A DNA stretch of 34,365 nt from Ignavibacteria bacterium. Its GTDB lineage: Bacteria > Bacteroidota > Ignavibacteria > Tepidaquicellales > Tepidaquicellaceae. Under the pieces are notes generated by a model. The model searched no databases, was not told the DNA's origin, and saw only the letters and a program-made list of their open reading frames with translations. The position numbers were made by a program, and so were the translations under genes. This document shows, piece after piece, positions 8,487-17,177 of the stretch. Within the stretch, counting starts at the first letter, position 1. Each line of letters starts with the position of its first letter. Where the stretch lies: contig JAFGII010000120.1 in NCBI GenBank assembly GCA_016929695.1, positions 1 through 34,365 on the forward strand, in the 5' to 3' direction.

Positions 8487-8640
8487 TTGCTTACGATTTA
8501 AATTTATAAAATTTTTTTCCGTAAATACAGTCTCCCAAAACTTATTAATACTAAACAAAATAATCAAGTTTATCAGATTATCTTCTCATCCTCATTTTTA
8601 ACATTCCACTTTCTTCTTCTTTGCCTTTTCCACTTTATAA

Positions 8641-8697
8641 ACTTGTCACTTGTCTCTTTCTTTTTGTCCTTTGCGTTCGTGGCGTCTTTGCGGTTAA
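8641..8697. repeat. ACTTGTCAC plus 9-nt-period CTTTGCG tract
   Basis: The tract begins ACTTGTCACTTGTCTC, words that recur in the gap at 21510-21540. It continues into three 9-nt units CTTTGCGTT, CGTGGCGTC, TTTGCGGTT. It lies about 100 nt upstream of the aminopeptidase start and is not part of any coding frame. Confidence 0.6.
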
Positions 8698-8800
8698 TAT
8701 ATTAGTCATAAGTCAAAATTCATTATTAAATATATTCCCTTTTTTATTGTTTCCATTTTAGCAATATTTGTAAAATGTTTTATATAAAATTTATTAAATA

Positions 8801-10819
8801 ATGAAAAAATTAATTCTCACTGTTATTGCCCTTGCGGCAGTAATAAACCTGAGTTTCGCTCAGGATTACGAAAAAATGAGGGGTTCTGAAATTTGTTCAA
8901 TGAGGAAGTCAAAAATGCCAAAACCCGAAAAATACTTTCAGGATTCTCCGGGCTCACCGAGGCATTCTTTCGATGTCCTGAATTACAAACTCAATCTTGA
9001 TATTTACCATTGCTACTTCAGCCCGTATGCGAAGAATTTCAATGCATCGAATATTATAACATTCAGAGTAGATTCAACATTGAATAACATTAAACTAAAT
9101 GCTGTCAATACTTCAATGACAATAGATTCAATAAGATTATTGAGCAGCAGTTCACCGTTAACTTTTAACCATACATCGAATATTTTAACTATAAATTTGG
9201 ACAGGACGTATAACGTCGGAGAGGTTGTTAACGTTAAAATAAATTACAGACATTTAAATGTCAGTGACAACGCATTTTATGTAAGCAGTTCGGGTTATGT
9301 ATTTACGGATGCCGAACCAGAAGGTGCAAGAAAATGGTTTCCCTGCTGGGACAGACCTTCTGATAAAGCGACACTTGATTTAACTGTAAAAGTTCCGGTG
9401 TCCGTCAGACTGGGGTCTAACGGCAGATTAAATGATTCAACAATTGTAGGCGATTCGCTCTGGTATCACTGGGTAAGCCGTGACCCGATAGCAACTTATA
9501 TTATGGTTATGACATCGAAAATAGGATATGAAATAAATATTTCATACTGGCATTCAATTTCAAATCCGAATGACAGCATACCAATCAGATTATATCACAC
9601 TACAGGACAAAATATATCAAATGTAAGGAATGTAATATTACCAATGACGACATATTACTCACAGGCTTTCGGCGAGCATCCGTTTGAGAAAAACGGATTT
9701 GCATACGTTCCGAACAGTGCGGGATTTGCCTGGGGAGGAATGGAAAATCAGACACTGACGACTCTTAACAGTTGGGGTGAGAATCTGGCGGCACACGAAT
9801 ATGCGCATCAGTGGTTCGGCGATATGATAACCTGTGCTTCGTGGTCTAATTTGTGGATTAATGAAGGTTTCGCCACTTGGTCGGAATCATTCTGGATTGA
9901 AAGAACAGGCGGTTACTCGGCATATAAATCAATGATTAACAGCGATGCAAGCACATACCTTTCTCAGAATCCTGGCTGGGCTATTTCGGTGCCAACTTGG
10001 GATAGTGTTACGCCCAACTCGAATACTTTATTCAACTTCGCAATTACATATTGTAAAGCATCCTGCGTGCTTCACCTTTTAAGATACACACTCGGAGATT
10101 CATTATTCTTTGTAGGAATAAAAGCATACGCAACAGATACTGCTAACTTCAAATATAAAACTGCTACCATTAACGATTTCTTTACTAAAATGAGTACCGT
10201 AACGGGACAGGATTTATCGTGGTTCCCGGCTTCTTGGATTTACCAGCCGAATCACCCGCAGTATCAGAACGGGTATAACATTACAAATCTCGGAGGCGGT
10301 CAGTACCGCGTGAATTTCCTCGCCAAGCAGGTGCAGTCAAATCCGAGTTTTTTTCAGATACCGATTAACTTCAGAATATCATTTACTACAGGTTCTGACA
10401 CGACAATTAAGGTTATGAACACGACTAATAATCAGTTATTTACATATCATTTTTACCGTCAGCCGACCTCGGTCGTATTCGACCCGGGTAATGAAATCGT
10501 AATCAAGACCGCAACTCTTGTAGTTGGTATTGACGAGAACTCGACTGAAATTCCGGGAAAATTTGCATTGAGACAGAATTATCCGAATCCGTTCAATCCT
10601 ATTACAACGATTCAATACGATATCCCCGTAAATTCATATGTAAAAATCTCGGTTTATGACAATGCAGGAAAAGAAGTAAGTGTAATTTTGAATCAGTTTA
10701 TTAATGCAGGTAAATACACTACATCATTCAATGCATCTAAACTCGCATCCGGAATCTATTACTACAGACTTCAGGCAGGCAACTACACCGAAGTTAAAAA
10801 AATGACCTTATTAAAGTAA
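8801..10819 (+). CDS. Secreted M1-family zinc aminopeptidase with T9SS type A sorting domain
   Basis: Predicted to trim N-terminal residues from peptides outside the cell. The 672-aa protein has a Sec signal peptide (MKKLILTVIALAAVINLSFAQ). An M1 N-terminal beta domain follows, then the catalytic domain with the exopeptidase motif GGMEN (312-316). The zinc site is HEYAH with His332, catalytic Glu333, His336 and third ligand Glu355 in NLWINEGFATW. A beta-rich region follows, and the last ~85 residues form a type A C-terminal sorting domain (QNYPNPFNP, GKEV, GIYYYRL, KKMTLLK end). That signal sends the protein across the outer membrane by the type IX system, usually leaving it surface-anchored. 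It lacks the long C-terminal helical domain of cytosolic PepN, as is common for secreted bacterial M1 enzymes. It ends at a strong terminator, so it is monocistronic. Confidence 0.93.
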   Translation: MKKLILTVIALAAVINLSFAQDYEKMRGSEICSMRKSKMPKPEKYFQDSPGSPRHSFDVLNYKLNLDIYHCYFSPYAKNFNASNIITFRVDSTLNNIKLNAVNTSMTIDSIRLLSSSSPLTFNHTSNILTINLDRTYNVGEVVNVKINYRHLNVSDNAFYVSSSGYVFTDAEPEGARKWFPCWDRPSDKATLDLTVKVPVSVRLGSNGRLNDSTIVGDSLWYHWVSRDPIATYIMVMTSKIGYEINISYWHSISNPNDSIPIRLYHTTGQNISNVRNVILPMTTYYSQAFGEHPFEKNGFAYVPNSAGFAWGGMENQTLTTLNSWGENLAAHEYAHQWFGDMITCASWSNLWINEGFATWSESFWIERTGGYSAYKSMINSDASTYLSQNPGWAISVPTWDSVTPNSNTLFNFAITYCKASCVLHLLRYTLGDSLFFVGIKAYATDTANFKYKTATINDFFTKMSTVTGQDLSWFPASWIYQPNHPQYQNGYNITNLGGGQYRVNFLAKQVQSNPSFFQIPINFRISFTTGSDTTIKVMNTTNNQLFTYHFYRQPTSVVFDPGNEIVIKTATLVVGIDENSTEIPGKFALRQNYPNPFNPITTIQYDIPVNSYVKISVYDNAGKEVSVILNQFINAGKYTTSFNASKLASGIYYYRLQAGNYTEVKKMTLLK

Positions 10820-10842
10820 TCCGAACAATTAATATTTTCCTA

Positions 10843-10886
10843 TAAAAAAAACGTTCCCAAACGGGGGTTTGGGAACGTTTTTTTTA
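10843..10886 (+). terminator. Strong Rho-independent terminator of the aminopeptidase gene
   Basis: A long stem (AACGTTCCCAAAC ending at 10862, GTTTGGGAACGTT from 10867) closes a GGGG loop. It is flanked by an A run upstream and a T run downstream (TTTTTTTT), so it can act in both directions. Confidence 0.92.
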
Positions 10887-11092
10887 CTTGTCTTTCGCCC
10901 CGGCAAATTACTTCCTCACTTTCGCATCCGGATACCTTCGAAATTGGTTAAAATATTTTTTACTCTGTTAATATCTTCCAAAGAATCATAAAATATTAAT
11001 GTACCTTAAGTAGATATCTTTTAAATATGTTATACCGATATTTTATAAATTTCCAGCCCGCGACCTTCAGTCGTGATAATTCAAATGAAACC

Positions 11093-11129
11093 TAATCTTT
11101 TTAACCGTTTTAAAGGTTTCTAAAGATTA
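11093..11129. other. Nested hairpin in a gene-free stretch
   Basis: TAATCTTT (11093-11100) pairs perfectly with AAAGATTA (11122-11129), and inside it AACC pairs with GGTT. The surrounding 10887-11348 is gene-free and AT-rich. I see in it only this hairpin and a small CGAC/GTCG hairpin near 11060. The hairpin could mark the edge of the acquired region or be a leftover repeat. Confidence 0.45.
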
Positions 11130-11348
11130 TTCTTCCCCATTTTACTCATAATTTGAAAACTAATGGATTAAATTAATACCCGAACGGAATATTTAAACCG
11201 GATGAAAGAATACAGTAAAATCTACGCAATTCGTAAATTATGATATCTCTGAACATATATAAAAAACATTGTTTTAAATAAATAATAATATTATTATATT
11301 CGAGCAGCATAAAGACAACATTGCATTTGGTGAAACCATAAATCTTAT

Positions 11349-11732
11349 ATGTCAGAACAATTTCAAAATACTATAGATAAAGAAATTGTGACTGATGAAA
11401 TCCGGAAGGGATTGAATGATTTCAGATTATGGATGTAGCACAAACGTTACAGTGGAGCAACAATAAAAACTTACCTTTACGGAGCAAAAGGACAAAACAA
11501 ATTTTAACAATACAGCGAAAAAAGTTTGCAGGTAGTATTGAAACAATCTCTTGAAAAATCCGGAATTAAAAAACCTGTAACATTATATTGGTTAAGGCAT
11601 TCGTATGCTGCACATTTTCTTGTATCGGGTACTAATTTGCGGTACGTAAAAGAATTGCTAGAAAACAAAAACAGTAAAACAAAAGAGATTTATACACACG
11701 TAAGCACTAAAATTATTCAAAAAATCTTTTAA
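11349..11732 (+). pseudogene. Decayed tyrosine recombinase (integrase), two stops and a large internal deletion
   Basis: A single frame from ATG 11349 reads MSEQFQNTIDKEIV... then FRLWM, stop (TAG 11436-11438), HKRYSGATIKTYLYGAKGQNKF, a second in-frame stop (TAA), QYSEKSLQVVLKQ and on to 11732. The first part matches the N-terminal SAM-like (core-binding) domain. The second part jumps directly to the C-terminal end of the catalytic domain: LRHSYAAH with Arg and His, SGTNLRYVKELL, and IYTHVS with the nucleophile Tyr. The middle of the catalytic domain, with the first active Arg, is missing. The usual LGHKSS is ENKNS, so a catalytic His is lost too. About 128 codons remain of an expected 290-400. 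It looks XerD/phage-type, not IntI. It sits at the left border of the acquired sulfur block and may be the relic of its mobilising enzyme. Confidence 0.85.
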
Positions 11733-11781
11733 TGATTTATAAATGTTTTATAAATTGTAATTTTAATAATGTATTACATTT

Positions 11782-11821
11782 ATGGTACAAATACATTCCA
11801 AAATCAGGGGATTTGTACCAT
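11782..11821. repeat. Perfect 11-bp inverted repeat next to the integrase relic
   Basis: ATGGTACAAAT (11782-11792) and ATTTGTACCAT (11811-11821) are perfect inverted copies around an 18-nt spacer. They lie 50 nt after the integrase pseudogene and 205 nt before the SLC13 permease start. This could be a recombinase core site, an operator or a hairpin terminator with a short T tail. The rest of the 11733-12026 gap is AT-rich and shows nothing else. Confidence 0.6.
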
Positions 11822-12026
11822 TTTATGTTACATATAAACAAGTTACCAACAAGGCTAAAAAAAAAACAACGACAACGAAAATGACAGACAAAATGGTTAA
11901 AGAATGAAAAATGAAAACAAAATGATAAGGAAAGAAAAAAGATTTAGTTTTTTTCGATCCTCGAGAAAGAATAGCAGAAAGCACATATTATTTTAAAAAT
12001 GATTTTTTTGTACTCAACTTAAAATA

Positions 12027-13817
12027 ATGGAACCAAGTGTTATTATAGTTTTGCTAATACTTGCAGTAACAGTTATTATGCTGGTACTTGATGTCGTTCG
12101 AATTGATATTGTTGCTATTGGCTGTATGTTGGCGCTGGGCTGGACAGGAATATTAACTCCGCAGGATATGTTTTCCGGGTTCTCGAGCAATGCCGTAATT
12201 GCTATGCTGAGCGTGATGATTTTGGGTCGAGGCATTGCCCGGACGGGTATCATGGATGAATTTTCAAAATTTATTATCAAAAAGGCTGGTACCCGCAAGC
12301 GAAATCTGGTAGGCTTACTTTCCATTTCAACTGGTTTGCTGTCGGGTTTAATTCAAAATATTGGAGCGGCAGCACTTTTTCTGCCCGGCATTATGCAGGT
12401 TTCGCGCCGTACAAAGATTTCCCCATCATCGATTATTATGCCCATAGGGTTTGCTGCCATATTAGGGGGAACGCTTACCATGGTTGGCTCCGGACCGCTC
12501 ATACTGGTAAACGATTTATTAAGGAATGAAGGCCATGAAGCCTACAATCTGTTTAGTGTAACCCCTGTTGGTATTGTGCTTCTGTTTTCGGGCATCGGCT
12601 ACTTTTTGCTGTTCGGAAGCAAAGTTTTACCCAAAAAAGAGATTGGCGAAACAGGAAAATCCGAACAGGATAAACTGATAGAAAAACTGAATTTACCACA
12701 TAACATTAAATTGCTCTCCATTAAAACTGAGAGTTCCTTGATTGCTAAAACAACCGAAGAGGCTGGCTTGTGGAACATCTACAATGTTAACCTGCTGGGT
12801 GTCGGAAAAGGAAACGATGTGGTTTACGCCCCATGGCGTGAAACCAAATTTGAAGAGGGACAAACCCTTGCAATTTTGGGCTCTGCTGAGAATATAGAGC
12901 GGTTTTCCAAAGACTTTCAGCTTGACGACGTGTCTTCATCACGCTATTTCTCCGAAGATTTTAACCCTAATGTTAGCGGTTTTGCCGAGATAATTATTCC
13001 ACCTGATTCTGAACTCACTGGTAAAAGTATAAGAGAGTATTCTTTAAGAAAACGATATGCTGTTGAGCCGGTAATTTTATTTAATAAGGGAGAAAGAGTA
13101 GATGGTGACTTTTCTGATGTGGAAATACGCCCGGGCGATAGTCTAATAGTTTACGGTCGGTGGGACAAAATAAAGGATTTGAAAGAAAGCAATCATTTTG
13201 TTGTGCTCACAGGGTTTGATTTGGATAAAAAAGAGAAATCGAAAACCTGGCCGGCCATAGCTTGCTTTGCTTTTGCCATTACCCTGGCAATGGTTGGCTT
13301 TCCAATTTCAATGGCATTTTTAACCGGTGCCCTTTTTATGGTTTTTACCCGTGTTTTGAATATTGGAGAGGCCTATGATGCCATTGAATGGAAAGTAGTG
13401 TTTTTGCTGGCTGGATTAATACCCTTGGGTGTGGCTATGCAAAAAACAGGTACCGCCATGTTCCTTGCCGAATCCATTATGAGCGTGGTTATTGATTTGC
13501 ACCCTGTTTTCCTTGTGATTATGGTTGGGATTTTATCAACCGTTTTTTCACTATTCATGTCAAATGTAGGTGCCATTGTGGTGCTGGCCCCGCTGGTAAT
13601 GAGCATAGCCGGAATTGCCGGCATTGACCCTCGGCCACTTGTGCTCATGGCAGCCGTTTGTGCCGCAAACTCATTTATTTTGCCCACCCACCAGGTGAAT
13701 GCCTTCCTTATGTCGTCGGGCGGGTATCGCAATACTGATTACATAAAAGCCGGAAGTGGAATTACCATTCTTTTTCTGACCATTACTGTTTTTATTTTCT
13801 ATTTTTTCATAATTTAA
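12027..13817 (+). CDS. SLC13/DASS-family anion permease with two RCK_C (TrkA-C) domains
   Basis: Predicted inner-membrane importer or exporter of a small anion. The 596-aa protein has about five N-terminal helices (1-205) containing the re-entrant motif IQNIGAAALFLPG and TMVGSGPLILVND. A cytosolic part with two RCK_C domains follows (about 225-300, ending EEGQTLAILG, and about 320-390, ending RPGDSLIVYGRW). Six further helices include the second motif MSNVGAIVVLAPLVM and PTHQVNAFLMSSGGY. This split architecture is typical of bacterial DASS permeases often annotated as sulfate/sodium-sulfur transporters. The substrate is not readable. Neighbouring persulfide dioxygenase and YeeE/YedE genes suggest an oxidised sulfur anion such as sulfite or thiosulfate (inference). 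Codons are richer in CTG, GCC and GGC than in flanking genes, consistent with transfer. It heads a run of six same-strand genes. Confidence 0.88.
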   Translation: MEPSVIIVLLILAVTVIMLVLDVVRIDIVAIGCMLALGWTGILTPQDMFSGFSSNAVIAMLSVMILGRGIARTGIMDEFSKFIIKKAGTRKRNLVGLLSISTGLLSGLIQNIGAAALFLPGIMQVSRRTKISPSSIIMPIGFAAILGGTLTMVGSGPLILVNDLLRNEGHEAYNLFSVTPVGIVLLFSGIGYFLLFGSKVLPKKEIGETGKSEQDKLIEKLNLPHNIKLLSIKTESSLIAKTTEEAGLWNIYNVNLLGVGKGNDVVYAPWRETKFEEGQTLAILGSAENIERFSKDFQLDDVSSSRYFSEDFNPNVSGFAEIIIPPDSELTGKSIREYSLRKRYAVEPVILFNKGERVDGDFSDVEIRPGDSLIVYGRWDKIKDLKESNHFVVLTGFDLDKKEKSKTWPAIACFAFAITLAMVGFPISMAFLTGALFMVFTRVLNIGEAYDAIEWKVVFLLAGLIPLGVAMQKTGTAMFLAESIMSVVIDLHPVFLVIMVGILSTVFSLFMSNVGAIVVLAPLVMSIAGIAGIDPRPLVLMAAVCAANSFILPTHQVNAFLMSSGGYRNTDYIKAGSGITILFLTITVFIFYFFII

Positions 13818-13846
13818 TAATATAAAATCACTTAAAAGGAAATGCT

Positions 13847-15295
13847 ATGCTAATCAAACATTATTTCATCAACAAAATTGCGCACAGTTCATACATTCTG
13901 GCCGGTTCAGATGTTTCTGCCGTTATTGACCCGCAACGCGATACCGATGTTTACATTAAAGAGGCTCGTGCGCTGGGAGTAGAAATTACCCATATCCTGC
14001 AAACCCATCTGCATGCCGATTTTGTTTCGGGGCATATGGACCTGGCGGAAAAAACAGGAGCCAAAATTTACGTTGCCAAATCTGCAAAATGCACGTTCGA
14101 CCATGTGGCGGTTAGCGAAGGCGATACCATCGAGATTGAAAAAATTGTTATCAAAGTGCTCGAAACTCCCGGGCACACGCCCGAACATCTCTGTTATGTT
14201 GTAATAGATACAACCCGCGGAGAAGATCCTGTATGCGCCTTTGTGGGCGACACCCTGTTTGTGGGCGACGTGGGCCGTCCGGATCTTTTCCCCGATATGG
14301 CTAAAGAACTTGCCGATAAGCTTTATCACAGCTTGCACAATAAAATTCTTAAACTGCCCGATTTTTGCGAAGTGTTGCCAGCACACGGCGCCGGCTCTCT
14401 GTGCGGACGGGCAATGGGTGCCAAGTGGCGTTCTACCATCGGTTATGAGAGAAAATACAATGCTGCCTTGCAAATAAAAGACAAAGCCGAATTCATCAAG
14501 TCGCTTACCGAGGATATGCCCCCTGCCCCAGACCATTTCAGCCGTTGCAGCGATATCAACCGTAAAGGGCCTGCTCGTATTTCGAAGCTACCCAAAATGA
14601 AGGAGCTGAACGCGGAAGCCTTCAAAAAAATGATTGAAAAAGAGAATGTTGCTGTTGTTGATACACGTAGCTACCTTGCCTTTGGCAGCCAGCACATTCC
14701 CGGTTCCTGGAGCCTTGACTTCAACGGTAACCTGCCCACATTTGCAGGATGGGTGCTGCCTCTTGACAAAGACCTGCTGGTAGTTTCAGATAGTTTTCAG
14801 GAAGCAGAAAAAACCAATGTGTGGCTCAGGCGTGTTGGGCAGGACCGTATTGTTGGTTATCTTGATGGCGGTATGGCCGGCTGGGCAGTGAAAGGATACA
14901 TAACAAACCATATCACCCAGATCTCCGCCGAAGACTTGCATGAAAAAGTCATAGGTTCATCCAAATTTGTTTTGCTGGATGTAAGAGCAACTCAGGAATA
15001 TGAAGGTGGCCATATAGAGGGAGCTATTAACATCCCTGTGGCTGACCTGCGTCAACGGCACACAGAATTGAATAAGGAGAATGAAATTATTCTTATCTGT
15101 AGTTCGGGTAACCGCAGTAGTCTTGGTGCAAGTATCCTGAGCCAACATGGTTTTAAAAATCTGCATAATGTTGCCGGTGGAATTACCGGATACAGCGCAG
15201 CTGGTTATACAAAACGCTGCACCGTTTGTCAAAATCCACATGGCTCAAGGTTTTATTCAAAAGTGGAAGAAGTTAAAACTCATTTTAAACAATAA
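13847..15295 (+). CDS. cstB: CstB-like persulfide dioxygenase-rhodanese fusion
   Basis: Predicted to oxidise low-molecular-weight persulfides and transfer sulfur, yielding thiosulfate, in the cytoplasm. In the 482-aa protein, residues 1-245 form an MBL-fold persulfide dioxygenase domain. Its THLHADFVSGH motif gives His54, His56, Asp58 and His63; TPGHTPEHLCYVV and GDTLFVGDVGRPDLFPD supply further metal ligands. Residues about 265-365 form a rhodanese-like domain without a catalytic Cys (VSDSFQEAEKT where the loop should be). Residues about 370-470 form a second rhodanese with active loop CSSGNRSS and Cys418. The order MBL, inactive rhodanese, active rhodanese is that of Staphylococcus CstB, whose active Cys is in a similar position. 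AAAGGA lies upstream of the ATG. It is followed closely by YeeE/YedE genes, as in other sulfide-detoxification clusters. Confidence 0.9.
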   Translation: MLIKHYFINKIAHSSYILAGSDVSAVIDPQRDTDVYIKEARALGVEITHILQTHLHADFVSGHMDLAEKTGAKIYVAKSAKCTFDHVAVSEGDTIEIEKIVIKVLETPGHTPEHLCYVVIDTTRGEDPVCAFVGDTLFVGDVGRPDLFPDMAKELADKLYHSLHNKILKLPDFCEVLPAHGAGSLCGRAMGAKWRSTIGYERKYNAALQIKDKAEFIKSLTEDMPPAPDHFSRCSDINRKGPARISKLPKMKELNAEAFKKMIEKENVAVVDTRSYLAFGSQHIPGSWSLDFNGNLPTFAGWVLPLDKDLLVVSDSFQEAEKTNVWLRRVGQDRIVGYLDGGMAGWAVKGYITNHITQISAEDLHEKVIGSSKFVLLDVRATQEYEGGHIEGAINIPVADLRQRHTELNKENEIILICSSGNRSSLGASILSQHGFKNLHNVAGGITGYSAAGYTKRCTVCQNPHGSRFYSKVEEVKTHFKQ

Positions 15296-15298
15296 AAT

Positions 15299-15832
15299 AT
15301 GGAAACAATTGCATCAGTTTTTACAGCAACCAACTGGTCACCCTATGCTATAGGTATTGGCATAGGGCTTTTGAGCTGGTTGAGTTTTTTGATATCGGGC
15401 AAACCCATTGCCACATCCACTACCTTTGCCCGTGCAGGGGGAATGATTGAAGAGGTGATTACAGGAGATAAAGCCAGACAAAGACCCTACTATAAAAAGA
15501 TTAAACTCCAGATAAACTGGCAGTGGATGCTGGTTGTGGGTGTGGTTATCGGGTCATTTCTTTCAGCAATCATATCAGGCGATTTTCAGGTTGGGGTGTG
15601 GGTTCCATCACTCTGGACTTCAGCCTTTGGCAATAGTGCCGTTCTTCGAGTGCTTGTGGCTGTTGCAGGAGGCATTATCCTGGGCTTTGGTGCCCGCTTT
15701 GCCGGCGGTTGCACCAGCGGGCACGGCATTAGCGGCACACTGCAACTCGCAGTTTCAAGCTGGATTTCGGCCATCTTCTTTTTTATAGGAGGTATTATAA
15801 CTGCTCATCTTATTTTTAACGTATTTATTTAA
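15299..15832 (+). CDS. YeeE/YedE-family sulfur transporter, first half (one of two subunits)
   Basis: This 177-aa membrane protein with about four to five helices starts only 3 nt after the CstB-like stop. The hallmark GARFAGGCTSGHGISG carries the conserved Cys that in YeeE/TsuA-type transporters relays thiosulfate through S-H...S hydrogen bonds. The first half also has ISGKPIATSTTF, a YedE-like entry motif. Full-length YeeE proteins are about twice this size. Here the function is split between this gene and 16588-17163, as in the PmpA/PmpB-type pairs that accompany CstB or ETHE1 genes. Predicted role: import or export of thiosulfate or a related sulfane-sulfur species. Substrate is inference. 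Confidence 0.88.
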   Translation: METIASVFTATNWSPYAIGIGIGLLSWLSFLISGKPIATSTTFARAGGMIEEVITGDKARQRPYYKKIKLQINWQWMLVVGVVIGSFLSAIISGDFQVGVWVPSLWTSAFGNSAVLRVLVAVAGGIILGFGARFAGGCTSGHGISGTLQLAVSSWISAIFFFIGGIITAHLIFNVFI

Positions 15833-15845
15833 CAATAATCAAACG

Positions 15846-16577
15846 ATGAAAAAGATATTTTTAGCAATAATATTTTCTGGGCTACTCGCCCAAACTTATG
15901 GACAGTTTAGTTTGGATGTATCAGGCGGATTTGCTGCTCAAAGCTATAATAGGGTTCAAATTCCAAGCGAGCAGGGAACTGCTTTTGATTTGTATAAGGA
16001 TTTTAAAATTCAGGGACCTGCTTTGTACTATACCTTAAAACTTGGCTATTGTTTTAAGGAAAAAAATCATCTGTTTTTATTGTATGCACCTCTAAGTGTG
16101 AATTATGAGGGTGCTGCACCTTTTGATATCAGGTATCAGAACACAACTTTTCTTCAGGGTCAAAATATAGACGCGTACTATAAGTTTAACAGCTATAGAT
16201 TAACCTACCGGAGAGATGTGTACAGCTCTGAAAAATGGCTTTTGGGTGTTGGTTTAACTGCCAAAATCCGGGATGCTGAAATTCGTTTAACATCTGGCGA
16301 TGTCAGTGATTATAAAGATGATTTAGGCTTTGTACCGTTGCTCAATTTATACGCTGAATACAATTTCAACAATTGGTCGGCATTTTTTGAAGGTGACGGT
16401 TTGGCCGGTGGACCCGGAAGAGCTTTTGACCTGTATCTGGGAGGGAAAATACCAATTACTGAGCATCTGAAAATAAAGGCAGCATACAGAATGCTCGAAG
16501 GGGGAGCAGATGTAAGTTCTGTTTACAACTTTACTATGCTGCACTTTGCTAATTTAGGTTTGATTATAACACTTTAA
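15846..16577 (+). CDS. Probable outer-membrane beta-barrel protein
   Basis: This 243-aa protein has a Sec signal peptide (MKKIFLAIIFSGLLAQTYGQ, cleavage near YGQF). The mature chain has alternating hydrophobic and polar strands, many aromatic residues and Gly-Asp turns (YYTLKLGYCF, WLLGVGLTAKI, FDLYLGGKIP), and ends in a hydrophobic strand. This is consistent with an 8- to 12-strand outer-membrane barrel. I do not recognise a named family. It lies between the two YeeE/YedE half-genes with gaps of 13 and 10 nt, so it is in their operon. A role as an outer-membrane partner or sensor for the same sulfur solute is possible, by context only. Confidence 0.7.
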   Translation: MKKIFLAIIFSGLLAQTYGQFSLDVSGGFAAQSYNRVQIPSEQGTAFDLYKDFKIQGPALYYTLKLGYCFKEKNHLFLLYAPLSVNYEGAAPFDIRYQNTTFLQGQNIDAYYKFNSYRLTYRRDVYSSEKWLLGVGLTAKIRDAEIRLTSGDVSDYKDDLGFVPLLNLYAEYNFNNWSAFFEGDGLAGGPGRAFDLYLGGKIPITEHLKIKAAYRMLEGGADVSSVYNFTMLHFANLGLIITL

Positions 16578-16587
16578 AAAGAATACT

Positions 16588-17163
16588 ATGAACAAAGAAA
16601 ATATTGAGGAAAACAAAGGAGAAATCACGGATAAAAGACCCTTATTCTTTGGTTTGGGCTTTGGTATCCTGTTCGGTTTTCTGCTGCACAAAGGCGGTGC
16701 AACCAAATACGATGTGATTGTAGGTCAGTTACTTCTCACCGATTTTACGGTTGTAAAAATTATGCTTTCGGCAGTTGCCACAGGTATGATTGGTATTTAT
16801 TTTATGAAATCGCTGGGCTGGATTAAGCTTTCGCTCAAGAGCGGCTCGGTGGGTATGAATGTGATAGGTGCCTTGATTTTTGGTGTTGGCTTTGCTGTAC
16901 TTGGCTATTGTCCTGGTACCATTGCCGGGGCTATTGGCAACGGCTATTTGGATGCAATAACCGGCGGACTGGTTGGTATACTTTTAGGCACCTGGATTTT
17001 TGCTATAATGTATCCAAAACTAAAGGATGGAATCCTGAAAATAGGCGATTTTGGAGATATCACCATACCTCGCCTTTTAAAGGTAAACGACTGGGTGGTG
17101 GTTGTACCAGTGGTTGCCCTGATTGTGCTCTTGCTGGTTTGGATTGAGCAAGCAGGTTTTTAA
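16588..17163 (+). CDS. YeeE/YedE-family (DUF6691-type) transporter, second half
   Basis: This 191-aa membrane protein has a polar N-terminus (MNKENIEENKGEITDKRP) and about five helices. The key motif GYCPGTIAGAIGNGYLDA contains a conserved Cys in a glycine-rich membrane loop, the counterpart of the GGCTSGHG motif in the partner at 15299-15832. Together the two supply the duplicated halves of a full YeeE-like thiosulfate channel. The separation of the halves by an outer-membrane protein gene is unusual; in most clusters I know they are adjacent. Same strand and operon as CstB. Confidence 0.87.
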   Translation: MNKENIEENKGEITDKRPLFFGLGFGILFGFLLHKGGATKYDVIVGQLLLTDFTVVKIMLSAVATGMIGIYFMKSLGWIKLSLKSGSVGMNVIGALIFGVGFAVLGYCPGTIAGAIGNGYLDAITGGLVGILLGTWIFAIMYPKLKDGILKIGDFGDITIPRLLKVNDWVVVVPVVALIVLLLVWIEQAGF

Positions 17164-17177
17164 AAATACATCTCATT

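Noticed and set aside
8046-8501. 151-aa plus-strand open frame
   Set aside because: It runs through the dispersed repeat and antisense to the small membrane protein; composition is Lys/His/Cys-rich and not protein-like.
11349-11732. Integron integrase (intI) for the nearby cassette array
   Set aside because: The preserved parts match XerD/phage-type recombinases. The diagnostic IntI extra helix region is within the deleted part and so cannot be judged, and the gene is 6 kb away and broken.
13907-14536. 209-aa minus-strand open frame
   Set aside because: Antisense shadow of the CstB-like gene, whose frame holds all catalytic motifs.
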